From positions 248,001 through 312,000 of the forward strand of contig NZ_RBAL01000004.1 of assembly GCF_003626535.1 (NCBI RefSeq): a DNA stretch of 64,000 nucleotides. Reading direction: 5' to 3'. Made by a program: the position numbers and the translations under genes. Positions 16,265 through 24,363 of this stretch are shown piece by piece. Source of the stretch: Streptomyces hoynatensis. Its GTDB lineage: Bacteria > Actinomycetota > Actinomycetes > Streptomycetales > Streptomycetaceae. The notes under the pieces were generated by a model that worked only from the letters and a program-made list of their open reading frames with translations, searched no databases and was not told where the DNA came from. Numbering within the stretch: position 1 is the first letter of the stretch; each line of letters begins with the position of its first letter.

Positions 16265-17536
16265 ATGCCACGACCTCGCTGGACCGCGAGACTGCTCCCC
16301 CCGCTCACCCTCGCCGCCCTCGCGGGCCTCGCCCCGCTCGCCGCCCTGCCCGCCTCCGGGGCCGAGGCGGCACCGGCCGCGACGGCCGCCCCCGCCGCCG
16401 ACGTGCCGCTCGACCAGGTGGCGGCCGGCACCGAACTGGTGGCCTCAGGACTCCGGCGCCCGACGGCCATCGCCGCGCCCGACGACGGCACCGGGCGGCT
16501 GTTCATCACGGAGAAGTCGGGAACCGTCCGCGTCTACCAGCCGGACACCGGCCTGGCCGCCGAACCGCTGCTCGACCTGAGCGGCCAGGTCGACGAGTCG
16601 GACAACGAACGCGGCCTGCTCGGCATCGCCGTCCCGCCCGGCTTCGCCACCAGCCGGGTCCTCTACCTGGCGTACACCGCGCGGCCCGACGGCGCGGTCA
16701 CCCTGGGGCGCTACCACCTCGACGGCGGGGGCCTGGAGGTCCTGCTGAGCCAGGAGCACTCGGAGAACACCAACCACAACGGCGGGCAGCTCGGCTTCGG
16801 CCCCGACGGCTACCTGTACTGGAGCATCGGCGACGGCGGCGGCGCGGGCGACCCGCACGGCAACGGGCAGGGCGTGGACGAACTGCTCGGGAACATCCTG
16901 CGGATCGACGTCTCCCGCGGCTGCCCCGGGCTGCCCTACTGCGTGCCCGAGGACAACCCCTTCGTCGACGTCCCCGGGGCCAGGCCGGAGATATGGGCCT
17001 ACGGGCTGCGCAACCCCTGGCGGTTCTCCTTCGACGAGGCCGACGGCTCGCTGTGGATCGCGGACGTGGGCCAGGGCACCACCGAGGAGGTCGACCACCT
17101 CGCGCCGGGGCAGGCCGGGGCGAACCTCGGCTGGTCCTGCCGGGAGGGCCTCGGCGTGCTCAACGAGGACCAGTGCGACGACCAGGCGCAGTACACCGAC
17201 CCCGTGTTCACCTACCGGACCTCCTTCGAGGGCTGCGCGGTGATCGGCGGGTACGTCTACCACGGGCAGCGGTACGCCTCCCTCGTCGGGGACACCTACC
17301 TGGCCTCCGACTACTGCTCCTCCTCCGCCTGGGCGGTACGGGAGCTGGCGGACGGCAGCTACGAGACCGCGAACCTCGGCACGCTGCCCACCCAGGTCAC
17401 GGCCTTCGGGCAGGCCGCCGACGGGGAGCTCTACCTCGTCAACGACCTGCCGGGGCAGCTGCACCGCCTCACCTTCGAGCAGACCGGGACCGCGGCAGCC
17501 GCGGCCACCGGCGAGACGGCCCCGGCCACCCGGTAG
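16265..17536 (+). CDS. Secreted PQQ-type glucose/sorbosone dehydrogenase
   Basis: A 423-residue exported six-bladed beta-propeller of the soluble quinoprotein glucose dehydrogenase (GSDH) family. The signal peptide runs through LTLAALAGLAPLAALPASGAEA. Propeller and cofactor-region motifs include GTGRLFITEKSGTVRVY, ERGLLGIAVPPGF, NTNHNGGQLGFGPDGYLY, GNILRIDV, IWAYGLRNPWRFSFD and VGQGTTEEVDHL. Family members oxidise sugars or act as Asl/HHIP-like proteins; the substrate is not clear. The ATG at 16265 follows GGGAG. No cytochrome or other electron-acceptor gene is adjacent. Confidence 0.85.
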   Translation: MPRPRWTARLLPPLTLAALAGLAPLAALPASGAEAAPAATAAPAADVPLDQVAAGTELVASGLRRPTAIAAPDDGTGRLFITEKSGTVRVYQPDTGLAAEPLLDLSGQVDESDNERGLLGIAVPPGFATSRVLYLAYTARPDGAVTLGRYHLDGGGLEVLLSQEHSENTNHNGGQLGFGPDGYLYWSIGDGGGAGDPHGNGQGVDELLGNILRIDVSRGCPGLPYCVPEDNPFVDVPGARPEIWAYGLRNPWRFSFDEADGSLWIADVGQGTTEEVDHLAPGQAGANLGWSCREGLGVLNEDQCDDQAQYTDPVFTYRTSFEGCAVIGGYVYHGQRYASLVGDTYLASDYCSSSAWAVRELADGSYETANLGTLPTQVTAFGQAADGELYLVNDLPGQLHRLTFEQTGTAAAAATGETAPATR

Positions 17537-17707
17537 CGGCGGACGGACCGGCACGGCCCGGGCGGCCCGCCCGGTCCGCGCCGGTCCGTCGCGGTAGGGG
17601 CGGGCAGCACGGCGCTCGGCACGGGCGGGGAACGCACGTGCGAAACGCGGCTGCGGGGGCCGGGCGGCCTGCGGTACCGTGGCGGTGACCTGTCGTCGAC
17701 GAGAGAG

Positions 17708-17848
17708 GTGCGCATTGCTCGTCTGAGGTTCGCGATCACCGCGTGGCAGCCCTGCCGCGTGGCCGACGACCTCGGCGTGCCCGCCCCCTCGTGCCGCCGC
17801 GCGGTGTTCGCCAGCGAAGCCCGACACCCACCGCGCGACTGCGAGTAA
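17708..17848 (+). CDS. 46-codon upstream ORF before the ABC-F gene (possible leader peptide)
   Basis: GTG at 17708 opens a 46-codon frame ending with TAA at 17846-17848, five bases before the ABC-F ATG. About nine in ten third codon positions are G or C, as in real genes here. The ABC-F start has no Shine-Dalgarno sequence of its own (GCGAGTAACCGAC precedes it), so translation may depend on termination-reinitiation from this frame. The peptide has no recognised domain; it contains Trp-Gln-Pro-Cys-Arg near residue 13 and ends in Cys-Glu. Several ABC-F resistance genes are controlled by leader peptides, which makes attenuation a reasonable but unproven reading. Confidence 0.5.
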   Translation: MRIARLRFAITAWQPCRVADDLGVPAPSCRRAVFASEARHPPRDCE

Positions 17849-17853
17849 CCGAC

Positions 17854-19515
17854 ATGTCTCAATCCGGCACCCCCGCCGCCCCCGGCCCCTTCCTGGCCTG
17901 CTCCGCCCTCACCTTCCGGTGGCCCGACGGCACCACCCTCTTCGACGGGCTGTCCCTGACCGTGGGCCGGGGCCGCACCGGCCTGGCCGGCGTCAACGGC
18001 AGCGGCAAGTCCACCCTGCTCAAGCTCTTCGCCGGCCTGCTGCGGCCCGCCGCGGGATCGGTCAGCTCCGGCGGCACCCTCGCCTACCTGCCGCAGGACC
18101 TCACCCTCGACACCGGCCTGCGGGTGGACGCGGCCCTCGGCATCGCCGAACGCCGCGCCGCCCTGCGCGCCATCGAGGCGGGCGACGTGCGCGAGGAGCA
18201 CTTCGAGACGGTCGGCGAGGACTGGGACGTCGAGGAGCGCGCCGAGGCCACCCTCGGCTCCCTCGGCCTCGGCGGCATCGGCCTCGACCGCACCGTGGGC
18301 GAGCTCTCCGGCGGCCAGACCGTCCTGCTGCGGCTGGCCGCGCTGCTGCTGGCGCGGCCCGACGTGCTGCTGCTCGACGAGCCCACCAACAACCTGGACC
18401 TGTTCGCCCGCCGCCGCCTCTGTCAGGCCGTCGACTCCTGGCGTTCCGGCGTGCTCCTCGTGGTCAGCCACGACCGGGAACTCCTCGAATGCGTCGACCG
18501 CATCGCCGAACTGCGCTCCGGCGCCGTCACCTGGTACGGGGGCGGCTGGTCGGCCTACCAGGAGGCCGTGGCCACCCAGCGGCAGGCGGCCGAACGCACG
18601 CTGCGCGCCGCGGAGGCCGACGTCAGGCGCCAGCGGCGCGAACTGGAGGAGACCGGGATCAAGGCGGCGCGCCGCCGGCGGGCCGACGCCAAACTGGACG
18701 CCCAGCGGCGCGCCCCCAGGATCGTCGCGGGGGAGCGCAAGCGGGCGGCCCAGGAGTCCGCCGGCCGGCTGCGCGGCCTGCACGAGGAGCGGCTTGAGGA
18801 GGCGCGCGAGCGGCGCGAGACGGCCGCGGAGGCCGTCAGGGAGGACGCCGAGATCCGCGTCGACCTGCCGCACACGGCCGTGCCCGCGGGCCGCGCCGTG
18901 CTGACCCTGCGCGGGCTGCGCTGCCGGTTCGGCGGGCCGGGCGAACTCGGCCTGCAGGTACGCGGCCCCGAGCGCATCGCGCTCCTCGGGCGCAACGGCT
19001 CAGGCAAGACCACCCTGCTGCGGACCCTCGCCGGCGAACTCGCGCCGCTGGCGGGCGAGGCGGTGGCGCACGTGCCGCTGCGGTTCCTGCCCCAGCGGCT
19101 CGACGTGCTCGACCCCGGCCTGAGCGTGGCGGAGAACGTGGCCGCTCGCGCCCCCGGCGTGCCCGCCCAGGACATCCGCGCCCGGCTCGCCCGCTTCCTG
19201 TTCCGCGGCGCCCGCGCGGACCAGCTCGCCGGCACCCTCTCCGGCGGCGAACGCTTCCGCGCGGCCCTCGCCGCCACCATGCTCGCCGCCCCCGCCCCCC
19301 AGCTCCTCCTGCTCGACGAGCCCACCAACAACCTCGACCTGGCCAGCGTGCGCCAACTGACCGGCGCCCTCGCCTCCTTCGAGGGCGCCCTGCTGATCGC
19401 CTCCCACGACCTCCCCTTCCTGGAGGCCGTCGGCGTCACCCGCCGTCTGCTGCTCGCCGAAGACCTGAAGGAGATCACCCCGGACGACCTCCCGGCCCTC
19501 CCCGGCACCCCCTGA
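17854..19515 (+). CDS. ABC-F family ATPase (ribosome-associated type)
   Basis: A 553-residue protein with two ABC domains and no membrane segment. NBD1 has Walker A GVNGSGKST, signature LSGGQ and LLLDEPTNNLDLF; NBD2 has GRNGSGKTT, LSGGE and LLLDEPTNNLDLA. Between them is a charged, coiled-coil-like linker (residues ~240-340, rich in Arg, Glu, Ala), the P-site tRNA interaction element in ABC-F factors. Such proteins act on the ribosome, often giving resistance to ribosome-targeting drugs, though housekeeping forms exist. The gene follows the 46-codon upstream frame and ends at a strong hairpin. Confidence 0.9.
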   Translation: MSQSGTPAAPGPFLACSALTFRWPDGTTLFDGLSLTVGRGRTGLAGVNGSGKSTLLKLFAGLLRPAAGSVSSGGTLAYLPQDLTLDTGLRVDAALGIAERRAALRAIEAGDVREEHFETVGEDWDVEERAEATLGSLGLGGIGLDRTVGELSGGQTVLLRLAALLLARPDVLLLDEPTNNLDLFARRRLCQAVDSWRSGVLLVVSHDRELLECVDRIAELRSGAVTWYGGGWSAYQEAVATQRQAAERTLRAAEADVRRQRRELEETGIKAARRRRADAKLDAQRRAPRIVAGERKRAAQESAGRLRGLHEERLEEARERRETAAEAVREDAEIRVDLPHTAVPAGRAVLTLRGLRCRFGGPGELGLQVRGPERIALLGRNGSGKTTLLRTLAGELAPLAGEAVAHVPLRFLPQRLDVLDPGLSVAENVAARAPGVPAQDIRARLARFLFRGARADQLAGTLSGGERFRAALAATMLAAPAPQLLLLDEPTNNLDLASVRQLTGALASFEGALLIASHDLPFLEAVGVTRRLLLAEDLKEITPDDLPALPGTP

Positions 19516-19521
19516 CCCCAC

Positions 19522-19552
19522 GGCGGCGGGCCCCCGTCCCGGGCCCGCCGCC
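19522..19552 (+). terminator. Hairpin terminator after the ABC-F gene
   Basis: GGCGGCGGGCCC (19522-19533) and GGGCCCGCCGCC (19541-19552) form a perfect 12-bp stem with a 7-base loop, starting a few bases after the stop codon. No U-tract, as is common in Streptomyces. Confidence 0.7.
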
Positions 19553-19675
19553 CCGGCAGTGCCCGGCCCGTCACGTGTCTCCGACCACTGGACCGCAGTC
19601 CAAAGAGCCCGCCGAACCCTCGACCGCTACGGCGACCTGCTGCGGCGGCCAACGTCACCCACGCTGAGAGAGCTG

Positions 19676-20047
19676 ATGAGTCAAGAACCATCGTCACCAC
19701 GTATCGGCGGCCTGCCGCCGCGAATTGAGCGAAGCCCGGCCAATTGGGCTGTCGAGCACCACGATCTGCTTGCGCTCCGGGAGGCGCTGGACGCCGGAGC
19801 CGATGTGGAGGAAGCCCAGTTCGGCTCGCCGCTTCTCCATCACGCGGTGGATGTCGAACGGGACGGAGCCACGCAACGAGGCACACCGCTCCACGTCGAC
19901 ATGACCGCCTTCTTGCTGGCGCGTGGCGCCGACCCGACCCGCCGGTCGAGCAGCACCGGTATGAGTGCCGAGGAGTTGGCCAGGGTCTCGGGCCACTGGC
20001 TGGCCATGGAGCTGTTCGAGGCGTGGAAGCGGGAACGCGGCCGGTAG
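19676..20047 (+). CDS. Ankyrin-repeat-like small protein
   Basis: A 123-residue protein with recognisable ankyrin-type units: DLLALREALDAGADVEEAQF..SPLLHHAVDVE and a second GTPLHVDMTAFLLARGADPTRR, then AEELARVSGHWLAMELFEAW. Ankyrin repeats mediate protein binding; the partner is unknown. GAGAG precedes the ATG at 19676; an upstream in-frame start at 19559 would overlap the terminator of the previous gene and adds no repeat. Codon usage is less GC-biased than the neighbours in places (AATTGAGCG, CGTATCGGC), so horizontal origin is possible. Confidence 0.7.
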   Translation: MSQEPSSPRIGGLPPRIERSPANWAVEHHDLLALREALDAGADVEEAQFGSPLLHHAVDVERDGATQRGTPLHVDMTAFLLARGADPTRRSSSTGMSAEELARVSGHWLAMELFEAWKRERGR

Positions 20048-20092
20048 GGCGCCTACCCGCGGAGGCCGCGCCGGGCACCCGTCGCCCTCCGT

Positions 20093-20560
20093 TTACCCGC
20101 CGCCCCGCCGTGGCCCCTGGGCGTGGGGGCGGCGGCGGGGGGTGGGGCGGGTGGGGCGGCCGAAGTCGGCGAGGGTGCCGAGGACCCGGATCAGCAGGGG
20201 AAGCGCCTCCCGTTCGGCCGGGTCGAGGCCGTGTTCTATGGCCTCGGCGAGCCACGCCTCGCGGGTCGCCGAGGCGGCCCGCAGGACCTCGCGGCCCAGG
20301 TCGGTGGCGCGGATCAGGAGGCGCCGCCCGTCGTGCGGGTCGGGCACCCGCCGCACCAGGCCGCCCTCGGCCAGGGCCGTCACCACCTGGGCCATCGACT
20401 GCGGCCGCACGTACTCCGCCGCCGCCAGGTCGCTGGTCGTGCCCGGCGGGCCGTGGACCACGCGGTGCAGCGTCGCGAGGTGCCGCCTGCTCCACCGGCC
20501 CGTCCCCGCCTCGGCCCTGAGCCTGCCGCGCAGCCGCTCCACGGCGAGGGCCAGGCGCAC
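20093..20560 (-). CDS. MarR-family regulator (minus strand)
   Basis: A regulator of about 155 residues with the MarR winged helix: HLATLHRVVHG, SDLAAAEYVRPQSMAQVVTALAEGGLVRRVPDPHDGRR (the wing, here described in parts) and LGREVLRAAS. The start is uncertain: I use the GTG at 20560; the conserved N-terminal helix may begin a little earlier, at a non-ATG codon. A perfect palindrome TTCAGGCAACCTGAA lies 41 bases upstream and is a likely autoregulatory operator. It faces another MarR gene across a 200-base gap. Confidence 0.82.
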   Translation of the reverse strand: MRLALAVERLRGRLRAEAGTGRWSRRHLATLHRVVHGPPGTTSDLAAAEYVRPQSMAQVVTALAEGGLVRRVPDPHDGRRLLIRATDLGREVLRAASATREAWLAEAIEHGLDPAEREALPLLIRVLGTLADFGRPTRPTPRRRPHAQGPRRGGG

Positions 20561-20600
20561 GGCCGTGGCCTGGCCCTGACTTCCGTCCGAAAGCGATGTG

Positions 20601-20615
20601 TTCAGGCAACCTGAA
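20601..20615. promoter_or_regulatory. Palindromic operator between two MarR genes
   Basis: TTCAGGCAACCTGAA: two perfect 6-bp arms (TTCAGG/CCTGAA) around CAA. MarR dimers bind palindromes of about this size, and the site is in the spacer between two divergent MarR genes. Confidence 0.55.
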
Positions 20616-20764
20616 CAGATAGCCTGTGGTCCCGCCGTCACCGGTCGCTCCCGCCGCGACGCGCGCCAGGGAACCGGCCCCGCCGGGCGCGCCCGCCGGA
20701 GGGTGTGCGGCGTGGCATGCGGGCCGGGACCGTGAGGAAAGCCGAGAGGGCCAGGGGTGAGTGG

Positions 20765-21274
20765 ATGGAGCCGGACGAGGTGACCTCGGCCGTGATGGCC
20801 GCGTCGAGACTCGTGATCGCCGTGTCGGCACGGGCGCTGGTGGAGGTGGACGACTCTCTGACGCTCCCGCAGTTGCGGACGCTTGTCGCCCTCGAAGGGC
20901 TCGGCCCCGTGAAGCTCGCCACGCTCGCCCAGGTGCTCGGCGTCAACCCGTCCACCGCGCTGCGCATGGTGGGACGTCTCGAAACCGCGGGAATGGTGGA
21001 CCGGCGGGCCAATCCCGCCAGCCGCCGCGAGGTGGTGCTGAGCCTCACCCCGCACGGCGCCGAGGTGGTCCGGCAGGTGCTCGCCCACCGCAAGCGGGGC
21101 GTGGAGGAACTGGTCGCGGAGCTGTCGCCCGAGGTGCGCGAGGGGCTGGTGGCCGGCCTTCGGGCTTTAATCGTCGTGGCCGGTGACCCCTCGATAGAGG
21201 TCCCCGGCCCGGCTCCGCTGATCGAGGAACTCCGCGACGACCCGGGCATCGACGTGGTGCTCGGCGCCTGGTGA
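20765..21274 (+). CDS. MarR-family regulator (plus strand, contains TTA codon)
   Basis: A 169-residue MarR regulator: helical N-terminus (EVTSAVMAASRLVIAVSARAL), winged helix (LPQLRTLVALEGLGPVKLAT, LAQVLGVNPSTALRMVGRLE, VDRRANPASRREVVLSLTPHG) and a C-terminal dimer helix. AGGGG precedes the ATG at 20765. Codon 135 (21167-21169) is TTA, the rare Leu codon read by bldA tRNA in Streptomyces, so translation may be developmentally limited. It ends 23 bases before the narI stop codon on the other strand. Confidence 0.85.
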   Translation: MEPDEVTSAVMAASRLVIAVSARALVEVDDSLTLPQLRTLVALEGLGPVKLATLAQVLGVNPSTALRMVGRLETAGMVDRRANPASRREVVLSLTPHGAEVVRQVLAHRKRGVEELVAELSPEVREGLVAGLRALIVVAGDPSIEVPGPAPLIEELRDDPGIDVVLGAW

Positions 21275-21296
21275 CCCCGCCCTGCCCCCGTCCGGC

Positions 21297-22037
21297 TCAT
21301 CGCCGCAGCGCCCCCTCTCCCGTGACGGCGCCGCGCCGCCCCGCCCCGGCCCGGCGCCCGCCGCGGGAGCGGTAGACGACGTAGGGGCGGAAGAGGTAGC
21401 CGACCGGCGCGGCGAAGGCGTGCACCAGGCGGCTGAAGGGCCACAGGGCGAACAGCGCCATCCCCAGCAGGGCGTGGGCCTGGTACACGAGGGGCGCGTG
21501 CTGCATCGCGGCCACGTCGGGATCGAGCGTGAACAGCGAGCGGAACCAGACGGACACGCCCAGGCGGTAGTCGTACGGGTCGTGTGCGGTCGTGGTCGCG
21601 GTGGCGGCGAGGCCCGCGAGCAGCACGGTGAGCAGCACCGGGTAGAGCAGCCGGTCGCTGCGCGAGGTCGCCGCCCGCACCGCGGGCACCCGCAGCCTGC
21701 GGTACAGCAGGACGGCCAGGCCAGCCGCGGTGGCCAGCCCGGCCGCGCCGCCCACCAGCAACGCGTTGGCGTGGTAGAGGTCCTCGCCGACGTGCAGCCG
21801 CTCGGTCAACGACTCGGGCACCAGCAGCCCGGCCACGTGCCCGGCCGCCACGAACAGCAGCCCGTAGTGGAACAGGGGGCCGCCGACGCGCAGCATCCGG
21901 TGCTCGTACAGCTGGCTGGAGCGGGTGGTGAAGCCGAAGCGGTCGTAGCGGTAGCGCCAGGCGCTGCCCGCGACCAGCAGGACGGCCGACAGGTAGGGCA
22001 GCACGCCCCACAGCGCCACGTGCAGGTGGTGACTCAC
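21297..22037 (-). CDS. narI: Respiratory nitrate reductase gamma subunit
   Basis: A 246-residue integral membrane diheme cytochrome b that takes electrons from menaquinol and passes them to NarH. Five hydrophobic segments are visible. Likely heme ligands are the His residues in GPLFHYGLLFVAAGHVAGLL and VYQAHALLGMAL..LVHAF; an aromatic-rich N-terminus (SHHLHVALWGVLPY) is typical. The GTG start overlaps the narJ stop (GTGA). The Arg/Gly-rich C-terminal tail is a variable region. Last gene of the nar operon. Confidence 0.93.
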   Translation of the reverse strand: MSHHLHVALWGVLPYLSAVLLVAGSAWRYRYDRFGFTTRSSQLYEHRMLRVGGPLFHYGLLFVAAGHVAGLLVPESLTERLHVGEDLYHANALLVGGAAGLATAAGLAVLLYRRLRVPAVRAATSRSDRLLYPVLLTVLLAGLAATATTTAHDPYDYRLGVSVWFRSLFTLDPDVAAMQHAPLVYQAHALLGMALFALWPFSRLVHAFAAPVGYLFRPYVVYRSRGGRRAGAGRRGAVTGEGALRR

Positions 22038-22750
22038 TGGTGTCCCTCCGCGGGGTGTCCGGTCAGCGCCGGGACGCCGGGCCACGCGCCGGCCGGCCCG
22101 CCCCCGTGGCCGGCGTCGGATCCTTCGGGTCCGGCGGGCCCGGCGGGGTGGGGGAGTCCGGCGGGGCCGGCGTCGAGGCCGACGCTCTCGGCCGGCGGCC
22201 CGCCCCTGGCCAGCCGCAAGGCGGCGGCCCGGTCGGCCGGGGAGGCGCCGGGCAGCGTCCGGCAGACGGCGCTCAGCACGTCGGCGTACGGGCTGCCGTG
22301 GTCGGCCAGCGCCAGCCGCAGCAGTTCGAGGGCGGCTCGGTGCTCGCGCAGCACCCGCTCGCCCGCCTCGGGGCAGCGGGCGGCGAACTCCAGGGCGAGC
22401 GGCAGGAAGTCGGGCAGCTCGTCGCTCGGCGGGGCGAAGCCGTGCGTGCGGTACAGGGAGCGCCACCGCAGCAGCGCCTGCCCGCGGCGGCGGGTGTCGC
22501 CGTCGAAGTAGTACGTCAGGTGCAGGGTGCGGCGCCTGCTGCGGTCGAAGGTGGCGACGTAGCGGGCGCCGAGTTCCGTCGGCGGCAGCCCGGCCACCGC
22601 CTCGCAGAACCTGAGCAGCAGCAGCGGCTCGCTGCGCGGCCCCGGCAGGGCCCGCAGGGTGGAGTCGATCAGCCGCAGCCGCCCCGGCCACTCCGGGCCC
22701 GGGTAGAGCAGCAGCAGCGAGGCGGCCTGCCGGATGGCGGAGTTGATCAC
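22034..22750 (-). CDS. narJ: Nitrate reductase assembly chaperone
   Basis: A 238-residue NarJ/NarW-type chaperone (TorD-like helical fold) that holds apo-NarG and helps insert the molybdenum cofactor; it is not part of the mature enzyme. Motifs: AASLLLLYPGPEWPGRL at the start, RYVATFDRSRRRTLHLTYYFDGDTR in the middle (family hallmark, quoted in part), and LPDFLPLALEFAA. The C-terminal ~60 residues are Gly/Pro/Ala-rich and look disordered. GGAGGG precedes the GTG start; both ends overlap neighbours by four bases. Confidence 0.93.
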   Translation of the reverse strand: MINSAIRQAASLLLLYPGPEWPGRLRLIDSTLRALPGPRSEPLLLLRFCEAVAGLPPTELGARYVATFDRSRRRTLHLTYYFDGDTRRRGQALLRWRSLYRTHGFAPPSDELPDFLPLALEFAARCPEAGERVLREHRAALELLRLALADHGSPYADVLSAVCRTLPGASPADRAAALRLARGGPPAESVGLDAGPAGLPHPAGPAGPEGSDAGHGGGPAGAWPGVPALTGHPAEGHQ

Positions 22751-24363
22751 CGGGAGCCCTCCGCGTCGCGGGGCCGCCGCGGGAAGAGCCCGGCGGGGCG
22801 GCCCTTGCCGTTCCAGTTGAGGAGGTTGATCCGGCCGCGCAGCGCGGCCCCGCTCGGCTCGGCCTCGCGCGGCGGCGGCGTGTGGAAGCCGCCGGCCTCC
22901 AGCATCCCCGGTCCCTCGGGGCCCTCCAGGCTGCACCCGGCGGCGGCCCCGTCGGCGTGCCCGGCGTGCTCGGCGGTGTAGCCGGTGGGAATCACGTACC
23001 GCTCCTCGTACTTGGCGAGGGCGAGCAGCCGGTACATCGCCTCGATGCCCGCCTCGTCCAGGCCGACGGAGGCCGCGATCCGCGGGTCGCGCTCCTCGCC
23101 GAGGTTGATCCGCCGCAGGTGGCTGCGCATCGCCGCCAGCCGGCACAGCGCGGACTCGACGGGCGCCGGGTCGCCGGCGGTGAACAGCCCGGCGAGGTAG
23201 CCGACGGGGATGCGCAGCGAGTCGATGGCCGCGAACAGCTTCGCCGGGTCCTCCCCGTCGTGCCCGGTGGCGGTGAGGGCCTCGACCACGGGCGAGAGCG
23301 GCGGCACGTACCAGACCATCGGCATCGTCCGGTACTCGGGGTGCAGCGGGAGCGCCACCCGGTAGCGGACGATCAGGTCGCGCACCGGGGAGCGGCGGGC
23401 CGCGGTGACCCAGTCGTGGGGCACGCCCGCCTCCTCCGCCGCCCGGGCGACCGCCGGGTCATCGGGGTCGAGGAAGCAGCCCAACTGCGCCTCGTACAGG
23501 CGGCGTTCGTCCTGCACGGCGGCGGCCTTGCCGACCAGGTCGGCGTCGTAGAGCATGACGCCGAGGTAGCGCAGCCGCCCCACGCAGGTCTCCGAGCAGA
23601 CCGTGGGCTGCCCGGCCTCGATGCGCGGGTAGCACAGCGTGCACTTCTCGGCCTTGCCGGTGCGGTGGTTGAAGTAGACCTTCTTGTAGGGGCAGCCGGA
23701 GACGCACATCCGCCAGCCGCGGCAGCGGTCCTGGTCCACCAGCACGATGCCGTCCTCCACCCGCTTGTAGAGGGCGCCGGAGGGGCAGACCGCGACGCAG
23801 GTCGGGTTGAGGCAGTGCTCGCAGATGCGCGGCAGGTAGAACATGAACGCCTGCTCGTACTCCAGCCGCACCTGCTCGTTCATCCGGGCGAGCACCGGGT
23901 CCCCGGCGAGGTGCTCGGGGCCGCCGCCCAGGTCGTCGTCCCAGTTCGGGCCCCAGGTGACCGGCGCGGGGCGGCCGTCGATCAGGGAGCGGGGGGCGGC
24001 GGTGGGCACGTCCTCGCCGAGCGGCGCGGTGGTGAGGTTCTCGTAGTCGTAGGTCCACGGCTCGTAGTAGTCGCCGAGGCTGGGCAGGTCGGGGTTGGCG
24101 AAGATGCGGGCCAGGCGGCGGGCCCGGCCGCCGGCGCGCGGCACCAGGCGGCCGTGCCTGAGCGCCCAGCCGCCGCGCCACCTGTCCTGGTCCTCGTGCC
24201 CGCGCGGGTAGCCCTGCCCCGGCCGGGTCTCGACGTTGTTGAACCAGACGTACTCGGTGCCGGCCCGGTTGGTCCAGGTCTGCTTGCAGGTGACCGAGCA
24301 GGTGTGGCAGCCGATGCACTTGTCGAGGTTCATCACCATGGCGACCTGTGCCATGACGCGCAT
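22747..24363 (-). CDS. narH: Respiratory nitrate reductase beta subunit
   Basis: A 538-residue electron-transfer subunit with four Fe-S clusters. Cysteine motifs seen: CIGCHTCSVTCK, CEHCLNPTCVAVCP, CRGWRMCVSGCPYKK (the Trp replacing the fourth Cys marks the [3Fe-4S] cluster, a NarH hallmark) and CTLCYPR...CSETCVGR. It lies on the cytoplasmic face between NarG and NarI. The ATG start overlaps the narG stop (ATGA) and its own stop overlaps the narJ start (GTGA). Length and motif order are standard for Streptomyces NarH. Confidence 0.96.
   Translation of the reverse strand: MRVMAQVAMVMNLDKCIGCHTCSVTCKQTWTNRAGTEYVWFNNVETRPGQGYPRGHEDQDRWRGGWALRHGRLVPRAGGRARRLARIFANPDLPSLGDYYEPWTYDYENLTTAPLGEDVPTAAPRSLIDGRPAPVTWGPNWDDDLGGGPEHLAGDPVLARMNEQVRLEYEQAFMFYLPRICEHCLNPTCVAVCPSGALYKRVEDGIVLVDQDRCRGWRMCVSGCPYKKVYFNHRTGKAEKCTLCYPRIEAGQPTVCSETCVGRLRYLGVMLYDADLVGKAAAVQDERRLYEAQLGCFLDPDDPAVARAAEEAGVPHDWVTAARRSPVRDLIVRYRVALPLHPEYRTMPMVWYVPPLSPVVEALTATGHDGEDPAKLFAAIDSLRIPVGYLAGLFTAGDPAPVESALCRLAAMRSHLRRINLGEERDPRIAASVGLDEAGIEAMYRLLALAKYEERYVIPTGYTAEHAGHADGAAAGCSLEGPEGPGMLEAGGFHTPPPREAEPSGAALRGRINLLNWNGKGRPAGLFPRRPRDAEGSR

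Noticed and set aside
17743..17853. N-terminal extension of the ABC-F protein from GTG 17743
   Set aside because: The 37 added residues are Arg/Pro-rich and unlike the family, and the region is better explained by the 46-codon upstream frame in another phase.
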